DNA of 7,793 nt from Candidatus Yonathbacteria bacterium (GTDB taxonomy: Bacteria; Patescibacteriota; Minisyncoccia; Phycocordibacterales; UBA1550). The stretch spans positions 1-7,793 of the forward strand of contig JACQCY010000007.1 of NCBI GenBank assembly GCA_016201355.1, given 5' to 3'. Position numbers and translations under genes: made by a program. Every line of letters starts with the position of its first letter. The first letter of the stretch is position 1. Below the pieces are notes generated by a model. The model was not told where the DNA came from, did no database searches, and worked only from the letters and a program-made list of their open reading frames with translations. Shown piece by piece: positions 1-5,461 of this stretch.

Positions 1-99
1 TACCTTGCCGAGCTTGTGCGCAAATGGGAGATCACTCCAGAAAGCGCGCTCACCTACTCTTTTAATTCCAAAAGTCTTTCTCGTATTTTGCAGATGTAG
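1..99 (+). CDS. pilT: PilT-like retraction ATPase, C-terminal end only (partial)
   Basis: Only the last 32 residues are present, reading YLAELVRKWEITPESAL through to ILQM and a TAG stop at 97-99. The pattern (a helix ending in LV+K, then 'IT.E.AL.YS.N...L.RIL') resembles the C-terminal tail of PilT-family hexameric ATPases, which end with 'L..L...G.I..E.AL..s.np..L...l'. PilT is a cytoplasmic motor that drives pilus retraction. The P-loop and Walker B box lie upstream of the window, so the family call rests on the tail and on the adjoining pilC. A PilB-type extension ATPase is the alternative. The stop lies 8 nt before the pilC start, so the two genes are probably co-transcribed. Confidence 0.65.
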   Translation, partial: YLAELVRKWEITPESALTYSFNSKSLSRILQM

Positions 100-107
100 A
101 AAATCAT

Positions 108-1304
108 ATGCTTTTTATTTACAAAGCCGTTACGAAAGAGGGGATGGAAACAACGGGTGAAATTAACGCGCAGAATCAGGATTCTGCGGTTAATACGCTT
201 CAGCGGAGCGGGCTCGTGGTCATTTCGGTGCGTTCGGGAGACAAAAAGAATTTTTTTGAATATGACATTGATATTTTTAACCGCGTATCGGTAAAAGAGG
301 TGGCGATGATATCGCGCCAGCTCGCGACACTTTTCGAGGCTCATGTTCCCGCGCTTAAATCATTTCGTATCCTTGCTTCCGAGTCGGACAACCCTACGGT
401 GATGAAGAAACTTACGGAGGTTTCCGATGATATCCAAAACGGTGTTGCTATTTCTGACGCGCTTTTCAAGCACCCCAGTATGTTTTCGGATTTTTATGTC
501 AATATGGTGCGCGCGGGAGAAGAGTCAGGAAAACTTCCTGAGACATTTACTTCGCTTGCGAACCAACTTGAGCGTTCCTACGAGCTTCTTTCAAAGACAC
601 GCGGAGCGCTCATTTATCCGGCATTCATCATCTTCACTTTTATCGTGGTGATGATCCTTATGCTTGTGCTCGTCATTCCCAATCTTACGGATATTATTTT
701 ACAGAGTGGGCAGGAAGTGCCTTTTTATACCAAGATCGTCATTGGCACAAGTTCGTTTTTGATCAATTACGGAGTGCTCGCGCTCGTCCTCGTGGTCGCA
801 GGAGTATTTTTCGTATGGCGCTATTCGCGCGGTACGACTTTTGTCGCGCATGCAAAATTATGGGTTCCGGGTATTGGAAATCTGTATCGCGCCGTGTATC
901 TTTCCCGCATCGCGGACAATATGTACACGATGCTTTCAAACGGTATTTCAATGGTGCGGGGGATAGAGATTACGGCGAATATTGTGGGGAACGATATTTA
1001 TAAGAATATTTTAATGGAAGCTGAGACGGCGGTAAAAGGAGGAATTCCGTTTTCGCTTGCGCTCAGTAACCATCCCGAGATTCCCATGGTAATGATACAG
1101 ATGATCCGTGTTGGCGAGGAAACGGGAGAAATTGGCAATATCCTTGAAAAACTTTCCGTATTTTATAAACGAGAAGTAGATAATGCTATTAGTACGGTTG
1201 TTGCGATGATTGAGCCGGTAATGATTGTTGCTCTTGGTATCGGGGTTGGGGGAGTTCTTGCCTCGGTGCTCATTCCTATTTATCAGATTGCGGGAGGAAT
1301 TTAA
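108..1304 (+). CDS. pilC: PilC, type IV pilus inner-membrane platform protein (T2SS F family)
   Basis: This 398-residue polytopic protein matches the usual family length of about 400. The N-terminus has the family-type cytoplasmic stretch FIYKAVTKEG...GEINAQNQDSAVNTL (residues 3-31). Two homologous T2SSF repeats follow, about residues 65-190 and 265-390. Each carries the diagnostic glycine/acidic motif, VRAGEESGKLPE near 134-145 and VGEETGEIGNIL near 335-346. Hydrophobic membrane segments are seen at about 170-191, 220-238 and 363-389. PilC couples the cytoplasmic motors to pilin insertion and extraction. The ATG at 108 is chosen because the N-terminus is family-like and it lies 8 nt after the preceding stop; no Shine-Dalgarno is visible. 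The gene appears intact. Confidence 0.95.
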   Translation: MLFIYKAVTKEGMETTGEINAQNQDSAVNTLQRSGLVVISVRSGDKKNFFEYDIDIFNRVSVKEVAMISRQLATLFEAHVPALKSFRILASESDNPTVMKKLTEVSDDIQNGVAISDALFKHPSMFSDFYVNMVRAGEESGKLPETFTSLANQLERSYELLSKTRGALIYPAFIIFTFIVVMILMLVLVIPNLTDIILQSGQEVPFYTKIVIGTSSFLINYGVLALVLVVAGVFFVWRYSRGTTFVAHAKLWVPGIGNLYRAVYLSRIADNMYTMLSNGISMVRGIEITANIVGNDIYKNILMEAETAVKGGIPFSLALSNHPEIPMVMIQMIRVGEETGEIGNILEKLSVFYKREVDNAISTVVAMIEPVMIVALGIGVGGVLASVLIPIYQIAGGI

Positions 1305-1305
1305 A

Positions 1306-1380
1306 AGTAGAAAATAGAAGCTAGTAAGTAGTAAGTAGAAGAAATTCTATTTTCTATTTACTACTTTCTATTTTCTGACT
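1306..1380. repeat. Imperfect inverted repeat built from 7-nt units, pilC-pilin spacer
   Basis: The left arm (about 1306-1345) contains AGAAAATAGAA and two copies of TAGTAAG. The right arm (about 1346-1380) contains TTCTATT units and TACTACT. The core arms 1309-1319 and 1366-1376 are exact reverse complements (11 nt), and pairing continues imperfectly inward. The period is 7 nt. It could form an AT-rich hairpin after pilC, but no U-tract follows, so it is not a standard intrinsic terminator. The same AGAAAAT unit recurs inside ligA at 7257-7298. Confidence 0.8.
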
Positions 1381-1387
1381 ACACCTC

Positions 1388-1417
1388 TTGCGCTCAAAAT
1401 AAAGGAGATGGTATACT
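1388..1417 (+). promoter_or_regulatory. Probable promoter of the major pilin gene
   Basis: A near-consensus -10 box TATACT (1412-1417) is preceded by TGG, giving an extended -10. A weak -35, TTGCGC (1388-1393), lies 18 nt upstream. A start site near 1424 would give a 5' UTR of about 80 nt before the ATG at 1503. A separate promoter for an abundant pilin inside a pilus operon makes sense, and the downstream terminator at 2118-2150 would close a one-gene transcript. Confidence 0.55.
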
Positions 1418-1502
1418 ATAGGGGTGCAGAAACAGGAAAGGGTGGTCGATGGCCATATCACTCTCTCAAAGATTATTATCAGTTTATTTAATTTAGTAAT
1501 TT

Positions 1503-2015
1503 ATGAATAAAAAAGGTTTTACACTTATTGAACTTTTGGTGGTTATCGCAATCATTGGTATCCTCGCATCAGTCGTTCTCGCATCACTTAACAGCGCGCG
1601 CTCAAAAGGTTCAGACGCGGCAATCAAAGGCGACCTTGCAGGCGTTCGCACGACTGCCGAGCTTGAGTATGATACTATTGGACAGAAATATAGTTCTACC
1701 GGCGCATGGGTTACAAGTAATGTCTGCTCAACGCTTTCTACAACAAATACAATTCTTCAGAATACGAGTATACAAACCGCGCTTAAGCATGCTAAGACGA
1801 CAGCTGGCGCTGATTTTACTTGTAACATAGCTTCTGATGGGAGTGGATACGCTATTGCAGGCGCCCTTAAAACAACTGGCAAATATTGGTGTATCGATAG
1901 CACAGGACAGGCAAAAGGAACACAAGGTACGACGGGGACTACTGACTACACTGCAGTCTCCGGTGCGGCAACAGCAGCACTTACTGATGTTACGTCAGAT
2001 GTAACTTGTAATTAG
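1503..2015 (+). CDS. pilA: Type IV prepilin, probable major pilin (PilA/GspG-like)
   Basis: This is a 170-residue prepilin. The class III leader is MNKKG, cut before FTLIELLVVIAIIGILASVV, so the mature protein starts at Phe6 with Glu at mature +5. That hydrophobic helix is retained in the membrane and packs into the fibre core. The C-terminal domain is Thr/Ala/Ser-rich with four cysteines (75, 107, 130, 169), enough for two disulfides. It should be processed by PilD, encoded just downstream, and assembled on PilC. The major-subunit role is inferred from the short canonical leader, its own promoter and its own terminator, which the four later pilins lack. The start lies in an AT-rich leader with no Shine-Dalgarno. 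The exact pilin subclass cannot be fixed from sequence alone. Confidence 0.88.
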   Translation: MNKKGFTLIELLVVIAIIGILASVVLASLNSARSKGSDAAIKGDLAGVRTTAELEYDTIGQKYSSTGAWVTSNVCSTLSTTNTILQNTSIQTALKHAKTTAGADFTCNIASDGSGYAIAGALKTTGKYWCIDSTGQAKGTQGTTGTTDYTAVSGAATAALTDVTSDVTCN

Positions 2016-2032
2016 TATTAAGAACCAATCTA

Positions 2033-2080
2033 CTCTTTCTCTCATCCTATAGGGAGAAAAGATGGTCGGAGAGAAAAGAG
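2033..2080 (+). other. Candidate stem-loop in the pilin 3' UTR
   Basis: CTCTTTCTCTC (2033-2043) can pair with GAGAGAAAAGAG (2069-2080) with one bulged A, leaving a loop of about 25 nt. It lies between the pilin stop codon and the strong terminator, so it could shield the pilin mRNA 3' end. That role is inference from position only. Confidence 0.35.
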
Positions 2081-2101
2081 GAAGAAAAGAAGAAAAGAGG
2101 G
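2068..2101 (+). repeat. 34-nt homopurine tract with mirror symmetry
   Basis: Thirty-four uninterrupted purines run between the pilin stop and its terminator. Within them AGAAAAGA is followed directly by its mirror image AGAAAAGA (2084-2099), the symmetry that intramolecular triplex (H-DNA) requires. It may equally be drifted tandem repeat with a period near 8 nt. Confidence 0.6.
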
Positions 2102-2117
2102 TCAGGTACCCTTTTGC

Positions 2118-2150
2118 AAAACACCCGCCGTACGGCGGGTGTTTTTGTTT
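2118..2150 (+). terminator. Rho-independent terminator after the pilin gene
   Basis: A perfect inverted repeat, 2118-2131 against 2132-2145, has the GC-rich core ACACCCGCCG and CGGCGGGTGT around a GTAC turn. It is followed by a T-rich run to 2150 (TTTTTGTTT). A-rich sequence on the left side could make it work in both directions, but no minus-strand gene is seen nearby. It should separate the pilin transcript from pilD. Confidence 0.9.
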
Positions 2151-2152
2151 TG

Positions 2153-2161
2153 TGGTAAAAT
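2153..2161 (+). promoter_or_regulatory. Extended -10 promoter for pilD, probably leaderless
   Basis: TGG-TAAAAT fits an extended -10 element (TGn plus five of six TATAAT bases). The usual 6-7 nt offset puts the transcript start at or next to the ATG at 2168, so the pilD mRNA may lack a 5' UTR. No -35 is expected to fit, because the terminator hairpin occupies that position. The start site is inferred from spacing. Confidence 0.45.
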
Positions 2162-2167
2162 AACCAT

Positions 2168-3067
2168 ATGGATTTTTTGATACTTGTACCAGTATTTATT
2201 TTGGGAACCATTATCGGCAGTTTCCTTAATGTGGTGATTTATCGCTACAATAGCGGGCTCTCGCCTCTCAAGGGGCGTTCCCAGTGTTTTGCCTGCGGTA
2301 AGATACTTCATTGGTATGAACTTATCCCCATTGTAAGTTTTATTATAGAGCGAGGACGATGCGCAAATTGCAGAGTAAAACTTTCATGGCAATATCCTGT
2401 AGTCGAAATATTTTCAGGGATTATTTTTGTCGTGGTTTATGTGCTTGGCAAAACGCTACCAGAAACAATATATCTTCTCGTCATTTTTTCAACCTTACTC
2501 GTCATTGCCGTATATGATTTGCGACACAAAATTATTCCCGATGGGCTTGTTGCGTTTTTCGCGGTTCTTTCTCTCGTATGGTTTTTATGGACGACTGGTG
2601 TTTCGCGCGTTTTTTATTTCCCTCATTATTGGACGCTCATTGCGGGACCACTCCTGTTCTTCCCTTTTGTGGCTTTGTGGGTAATATCGAAAGGAAAGTG
2701 GCTCGGCCTCGGAGACGGGAAACTTGCGCTTGGGATTGGATGGTTCCTCGGCTCTGCGCTTGGCGGGTCAGCGATAATGCTCGCGTTTTGGATTGGCGCG
2801 GGCTTTGCCCTTTGCGCAATGGGCGCGCAAAGGGCAAAGCCCGAGTTCATAAAGTTTGTAAAGTTCATAAAGTCTATAAAGTCAAATACGAATGTACCCA
2901 CTTTCAACTTTATGAACTTTAAGAACTTTACAAACGGGGCGGTATCTCACTTTTCATTGAAAAGTGAGATACCGTTTGGTCCGTTTCTGATTCTGGGCGT
3001 TTTCATTGTATACTTTACGAAGGTGAACTTCTTTGATGGGTCAATCAACCTTTTCTCACTTTTATAA
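2168..3067 (+). CDS. pilD: Prepilin peptidase/N-methyltransferase PilD (A24 family)
   Basis: This 299-residue polytopic membrane aspartyl protease removes prepilin leaders and methylates the new N-terminus. The N-terminal region has the paired CxxC zinc motif (Cys40, 43, 65, 68) within the RSQCFACGKILHWYELIPI context. The two catalytic aspartates are visible as Asp117 (VYDLRHKIIPDG) and Asp183 (GLGDGKLALGIG). The conserved late motif EIPFGPFLILG starts near residue 267. Between the helix ending near 215 and that motif lies an unusual low-complexity loop (residues about 216-263) encoded by three stacked inverted repeats. It includes FIK/FVK/FIK/SIK triplets and a later run of NF-type triplets. 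All catalytic motifs are intact, so activity is expected. It serves the five prepilins around it. The ATG at 2168 follows a -10 element closely. Confidence 0.95.
   Translation: MDFLILVPVFILGTIIGSFLNVVIYRYNSGLSPLKGRSQCFACGKILHWYELIPIVSFIIERGRCANCRVKLSWQYPVVEIFSGIIFVVVYVLGKTLPETIYLLVIFSTLLVIAVYDLRHKIIPDGLVAFFAVLSLVWFLWTTGVSRVFYFPHYWTLIAGPLLFFPFVALWVISKGKWLGLGDGKLALGIGWFLGSALGGSAIMLAFWIGAGFALCAMGAQRAKPEFIKFVKFIKSIKSNTNVPTFNFMNFKNFTNGAVSHFSLKSEIPFGPFLILGVFIVYFTKVNFFDGSINLFSLL
2799..2843. repeat. 19-bp perfect inverted repeat inside pilD (GC-rich)
   Basis: Arms 2799-2817 and 2825-2843 are exact reverse complements (GGGCTTTGCCCTTTGCGC and its complement, plus one outer C-G pair) around a 7-nt loop. 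It is translated as part of GFALCAMGAQRAKPE. The segment has no stop codon in any of the six frames. There is no U-tract, and it lies inside a conserved gene, so a terminator role is unlikely. Confidence 0.95.
2846..2935. repeat. 9-nt tandem array and its inverted partner inside pilD
   Basis: Four 9-nt units (TTCATAAAG, TTTGTAAAG, TTCATAAAG, TCTATAAAG) fill 2846-2881. A matching inverted array (TTTATGAAC, TTTAAGAAC, TTTACAAAC) fills about 2901-2935. Arms 2854-2881 and 2908-2935 pair with few mismatches. The 9-nt period keeps the reading frame and gives tripeptide repeats, FIK FVK FIK SIK then FNF MNF KNF. Confidence 0.9.
2940..2974. repeat. 35-bp perfect palindrome inside pilD (17-bp arms)
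   Basis: CGGTATCTCACTTTTCA (2940-2956) and its exact reverse complement (2958-2974) flank a single T. The right arm encodes KSEIP, which leads into the conserved PFGPF motif of prepilin peptidases. The left arm encodes non-conserved residues. Confidence 0.95.
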
Positions 3068-3074
3068 ATAGAAT

Positions 3075-3161
3075 ATGGAAAATAATAATGGAACACAAAA
3101 CATGGAACATAGAACATGGAATAATCCAAGGTTCCGTGTTCCGTGTTCCGTGTTCCGTTCT
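3075..3161. repeat. 87-nt direct repeat, copy A (heptad hairpin)
   Basis: It matches 3721-3807 at 85 of 87 positions. Inside are heptads GGAACAC, AAAACAT, GGAACAT, AGAACAT (3090-3117), a roughly 10-nt loop (3122-3131), then about four TTCCGTG units (3132-3159). The two halves are imperfect reverse complements, so a hairpin can form. The homology ends abruptly two codons before the mature pilin coding sequence. Confidence 0.97.
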
Positions 3162-3719
3162 TTGGGCTTCACTCTCATTGAATTACTTGTCACTATCGGT
3201 ATATTTATTTTTATGACGAGTGTTGTCCTCGCGAAGTACCATTCATTTAGCACAAATTCCGATTTTGCAAATACGGTTGAGGGGTTGGTGCTCTCCCTCC
3301 GCGAAGCGCAGGTGTATGGAGTGGGGAGTAAAACAGCAGGAGATGTTATTATATGCGGTACCCCGCCATCTTCGTTTAATTGCTCATACGGAATATATTT
3401 ATCAAAGATAGGAGGTTCAAATGGTTCCTATGTCATTTTTGTTGATGTTGATAAAGATGGTTTATATAATCCCGCTTTAGATACTATTGTGCAAACGGCC
3501 AACTTATGGGTTCCGTCGGGGATTTGGATATCAGATATTATGGTTAATAATATAAGCCAAGACACCCTCTCAATAACATTCAAACGACCTACCCCGGATG
3601 CTATTATCAATGGAGTGCCGGGGAATACTTCTGCGAGCATAACGATTCAAAAAGGAGCAGGGGACATTAATAAAAATATTATTAACATTACTTCATCGGG
3701 GCAGATATCAATACAATAA
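3075..3719 (+). CDS. Minor prepilin, GspH/FimU-like
   Basis: This 214-residue protein has a prepilin motif after an unusually long leader: residues 1-31, ending RSLG, then FTLIELLVTIGIFIFMTSVV with Glu at mature +5. The following LVLSLREAQVYG resembles GspH/FimT-type pseudopilins. Residues 124-129 read DVDKDG, a calcium-loop-like acidic motif, and the end (ITSSGQISIQ) suits a beta-rich head domain. It probably takes part in a tip or priming complex with the next three products. Almost the whole leader is encoded by an 87-nt repeat shared with the next gene. The ATG at 3075 gives the 31-residue leader. An in-frame GTG at 3150 would give a conventional six-residue leader (MFRSLG) and cannot be excluded. 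Neither start has a Shine-Dalgarno. Confidence 0.85.
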   Translation: MENNNGTQNMEHRTWNNPRFRVPCSVFRSLGFTLIELLVTIGIFIFMTSVVLAKYHSFSTNSDFANTVEGLVLSLREAQVYGVGSKTAGDVIICGTPPSSFNCSYGIYLSKIGGSNGSYVIFVDVDKDGLYNPALDTIVQTANLWVPSGIWISDIMVNNISQDTLSITFKRPTPDAIINGVPGNTSASITIQKGAGDINKNIINITSSGQISIQ

Positions 3720-3720
3720 A

Positions 3721-3807
3721 ATGCAAAATAATAATGGAACACAGAACATGGAACATAGAACATGGAATAATCCAAGGTTCCGTGTTCCGTGTTCCGTGTT
3801 CCGTTCT
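3721..3807. repeat. 87-nt direct repeat, copy B (heptad hairpin)
   Basis: This second copy of the element at 3075-3161 differs only at its 4th base (C for G) and 34th base (G for A). It again spans start codon to leader end and stops where the two pilins diverge. Confidence 0.97.
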
Positions 3808-4329
3808 GGGGGGTTTACCCTCGTAGAGATGATTGTTTCCATCGGACTTTTTACGATTGTTCTTTTTATCTCCTCAAACGCTTTTCTCGCCGTCCTTAAC
3901 GCCGATCGCAAATCGCGTTCTACGCGGATAGCGATGGATAGCTTGAATATTTCTCTTGAGGATATGGCGCGTAGGATTAAAACAGGGACTTCTTATTACT
4001 GTGGAGGAACAACATCAAGCACCGGGACGATGGATTGCTCGAGCGGTGGGACATCCATCGCTTTTACCGAACAAGACGGGATAACACGCACCGCATATCG
4101 TCTTGATGGTACGACAATCAAGAGACAGGTGGGAAACACGGGGGTAGAATTGCCCGTTGTCGCGTCGGAAATAATAATCAATAAATTAATATTTATCGTG
4201 AGAGGGTCTGATGCGAATGATTCTATCCAGCCCTATGTTACCATCCTCATTGATGGAGCAACAACAGGAAAGGTCACTTCCTCTTTTAATGTGCAAACAA
4301 CCGTTACTCAAAGATCGTACGATATTTGA
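3721..4329 (+). CDS. Minor prepilin, GspJ/PilW-like
   Basis: This 202-residue protein has a 31-residue leader ending RSGG, then FTLVEMIVSIGLFTIVLFIS with Glu at mature +5. The region NADRKSRSTRIAMDSLNISLEDMARRIKTG (about 60-89) has the long amphipathic helix and '+MARRI' style of GspJ/PilW minor pilins. Cys94 and Cys106 could form a disulfide. The ATG lies 1 nt after the previous stop, so translation is probably coupled. The leader is nearly identical to the preceding gene's because both lie in the 87-nt repeat, while the mature parts are clearly different. A GTG at 3796 would give a short leader (MFRSGG). The subtype is inferred from the N-terminal region and gene order. Confidence 0.83.
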   Translation: MQNNNGTQNMEHRTWNNPRFRVPCSVFRSGGFTLVEMIVSIGLFTIVLFISSNAFLAVLNADRKSRSTRIAMDSLNISLEDMARRIKTGTSYYCGGTTSSTGTMDCSSGGTSIAFTEQDGITRTAYRLDGTTIKRQVGNTGVELPVVASEIIINKLIFIVRGSDANDSIQPYVTILIDGATTGKVTSSFNVQTTVTQRSYDI

Positions 4330-4357
4330 AAACTAAAAAATTAAAGCTAAAAATGAA
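4330..4357. repeat. Degenerate A-rich heptad run before minor prepilin 3
   Basis: The spacer reads approximately AAAACTA, AAAAATT, AAAGCTA, AAAATGA, a degenerate 7-nt period that runs into the ATG at 4353. It is low in complexity, so the periodicity is suggestive only. Confidence 0.4.
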
Positions 4358-4883
4358 AAAAGGATTCACATTACTTGAAACACTAGTTGCGATATCTATC
4401 TTGCTCATCGCTGTAGTGGCTCCTCTGTCAACGATTGGCGGATCACTTTCGTCCATCTTTACCGCGCGCGATCAGATGATTGCGGTGAATTTTGCGCAAG
4501 AAGGGATTGAAATGGTGCGGCAAAAGAGGGACTCAAATATGTTGAATGTGTGGAAAAATGGAGTGGGGAGTTGGGGGGACAATCTCTCGGCTGGAGAATA
4601 TCTTATTGACGCGACTAATCTGAAAGGGAATGGTGCTCTTTTGTCATGTGCCACAAGCTGTGATGTGGGTGACAAGAAGTCAATCCGCCAAGATCAGGGA
4701 ACAGGATTATTTTATCAAACAACTTCAGCTTCTCCCGGGGAAAATACTCAGTTTACCCGTAGTGTAAAAATTGAGGATGTTTCTTCTGTTGAGAAGACCG
4801 TTACTTCAACCGTCATATGGTCGGTCGGTGGAGTGACGAAAAAAGTAGAGGTTAAAGAATCAATGTTTGGCATAAATTCATAG
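4353..4883 (+). CDS. Minor prepilin, GspI/PilV-like
   Basis: From the ATG at 4353 this is a 176-residue protein with a textbook leader, MKKG, then FTLLETLVAISILLIAVVAP with Glu at mature +5. 'GFTLLETLVAISIL' followed by a helix containing VNFAQEGIEMVRQKRDSN is characteristic of GspI/PilV-type minor pilins. Two cysteines, in CATSC, lie close together. A TTG at 4326, overlapping the previous TGA by 4 nt, would add nine Lys-rich residues and fit translational coupling. The ATG is preferred because it gives the normal leader and because the upstream stretch looks like repeat-derived spacer. It probably joins the other three minor pilins in the priming complex. Confidence 0.85.
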   Translation: MKKGFTLLETLVAISILLIAVVAPLSTIGGSLSSIFTARDQMIAVNFAQEGIEMVRQKRDSNMLNVWKNGVGSWGDNLSAGEYLIDATNLKGNGALLSCATSCDVGDKKSIRQDQGTGLFYQTTSASPGENTQFTRSVKIEDVSSVEKTVTSTVIWSVGGVTKKVEVKESMFGINS

Positions 4884-4884
4884 T

Positions 4885-5349
4885 ATGAACAATCAATATT
4901 CAATATTCAATATTCAATATTCTACCCAAAAAGGCGCTACACTTTTGATAGCCGTTCTTATGGCAAGCGTGATGCTTTCGGTTGGATTGGGGGTTTATCA
5001 GCGTACCTATAAAGAACTTTATTTTGCGTCATTTTGGAAGCAAGCGCAAATCGCTTTTGCGGCGGCGGACAGTGGGCTTGAGTGCGCGATGTATGTGGAT
5101 CTACACCCACCTATTCTGCCCGCTCTTCCCACTTGTTTTGGTACGGTGTATTCTATTGTGATAACACCGCCGGGAGTGCCGGGAGTAGGAGGGGAGTTTG
5201 AAGCAAATACCTCCGGAGGGTGCGCCATCGTTACTATTACAAAGAATTCATCGCAACCTTTTACCACCATCGAGTCGCGAGGGTATAATGATGTGTGCGG
5301 GTCGACGAATCCTCGTCGCGTAGAGAGGGGACTAAGGATAGATTACTGA
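4885..5349 (+). CDS. Minor prepilin lacking Glu+5, PilX/GspK-like
   Basis: This 154-residue protein has the leader MNNQYSIFNIQYSTQKG, then ATLLIAVLMASVMLSVGLGV. The mature N-terminus begins with Ala and has Ile instead of Glu at +5, a feature known for GspK/PilX-type tip pilins. Then comes FAAADSGLECAMYVD, a motif style typical of this class, and four cysteines (67, 84, 113, 138). The C-terminus (ESRGYNDVCG...RRVERGLRIDY) looks complete. The ATG lies 1 nt after the previous stop. The leader is largely encoded by four tandem TCAATAT units, so loss or gain of one unit would shift the frame. It is the last pilus gene of the run and may cap the fibre. Confidence 0.82.
   Translation: MNNQYSIFNIQYSTQKGATLLIAVLMASVMLSVGLGVYQRTYKELYFASFWKQAQIAFAAADSGLECAMYVDLHPPILPALPTCFGTVYSIVITPPGVPGVGGEFEANTSGGCAIVTITKNSSQPFTTIESRGYNDVCGSTNPRRVERGLRIDY
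4893..4922. repeat. (TCAATAT)x4 array in the PilX-like leader
   Basis: There are four perfect 7-nt units at 4893-4920 plus TC, starting six bases after the ATG ends. It encodes QYSIFNIQYS-type residues. The unit contains the self-complementary AATATT across its joints. Confidence 0.97.
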
Positions 5350-5461
5350 TAATTTCTAATCTCAAATTTTTAATTTTTAAATCAATTTTAAATGTTCAGA
5401 TGTTTAAAAATTTAGTAATTTAGATTTCATTTAACATTTAACATTTAAAATTAAGACCGAT
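5350..5461. repeat. AT-rich repeat spacer between minor prepilin 4 and ligA
   Basis: This 112-nt gene-free stretch is almost all A/T. It contains three CATTTAA heptads (5428-5448) and a 13-nt exact inverted pair, AATTTTAAATGTT (5384-5396) and its complement (5440-5452). No convincing promoter, intrinsic terminator or Shine-Dalgarno is seen, so ligA may be read from upstream or from a promoter not recognisable here. Confidence 0.75.

Noticed and set aside
54..344. Minus-strand open frame of 96 codons across the start of pilC
   Set aside because: It lies opposite a strongly supported pilC coding region, shows no recognisable domain, and has no promoter or start context of its own.
1306..1380. 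Intrinsic terminator after pilC
   Set aside because: The hairpin is AT-rich and imperfect and lacks a following U-run, so it is listed as a repeat only.
2626..2907. Minus-strand open frames opposite pilD
   Set aside because: They stay open because the palindromic, stop-poor repeat region reads through on both strands. The plus-strand frame carries the conserved peptidase motifs.
3062..3253. Minus-strand frames here and at 3708-3911 with nearly the same peptide
   Set aside because: The similarity comes only from the two copies of the 87-nt inverted-repeat element; there is no independent sign of coding.
3075..3807. CRISPR-like reading of the two 87-nt repeats
   Set aside because: There are only two copies, 646 nt apart, with a complete pilin gene between them. 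Repeat and spacer sizes do not fit a CRISPR array and no cas gene is present.
4326..4352. TTG at 4326 as the start of the GspI/PilV-like pilin
   Set aside because: Possible because of the 4-nt overlap with the previous stop. The ATG at 4353 gives the standard MKKG leader, and the extra residues look like translated A-rich repeat.
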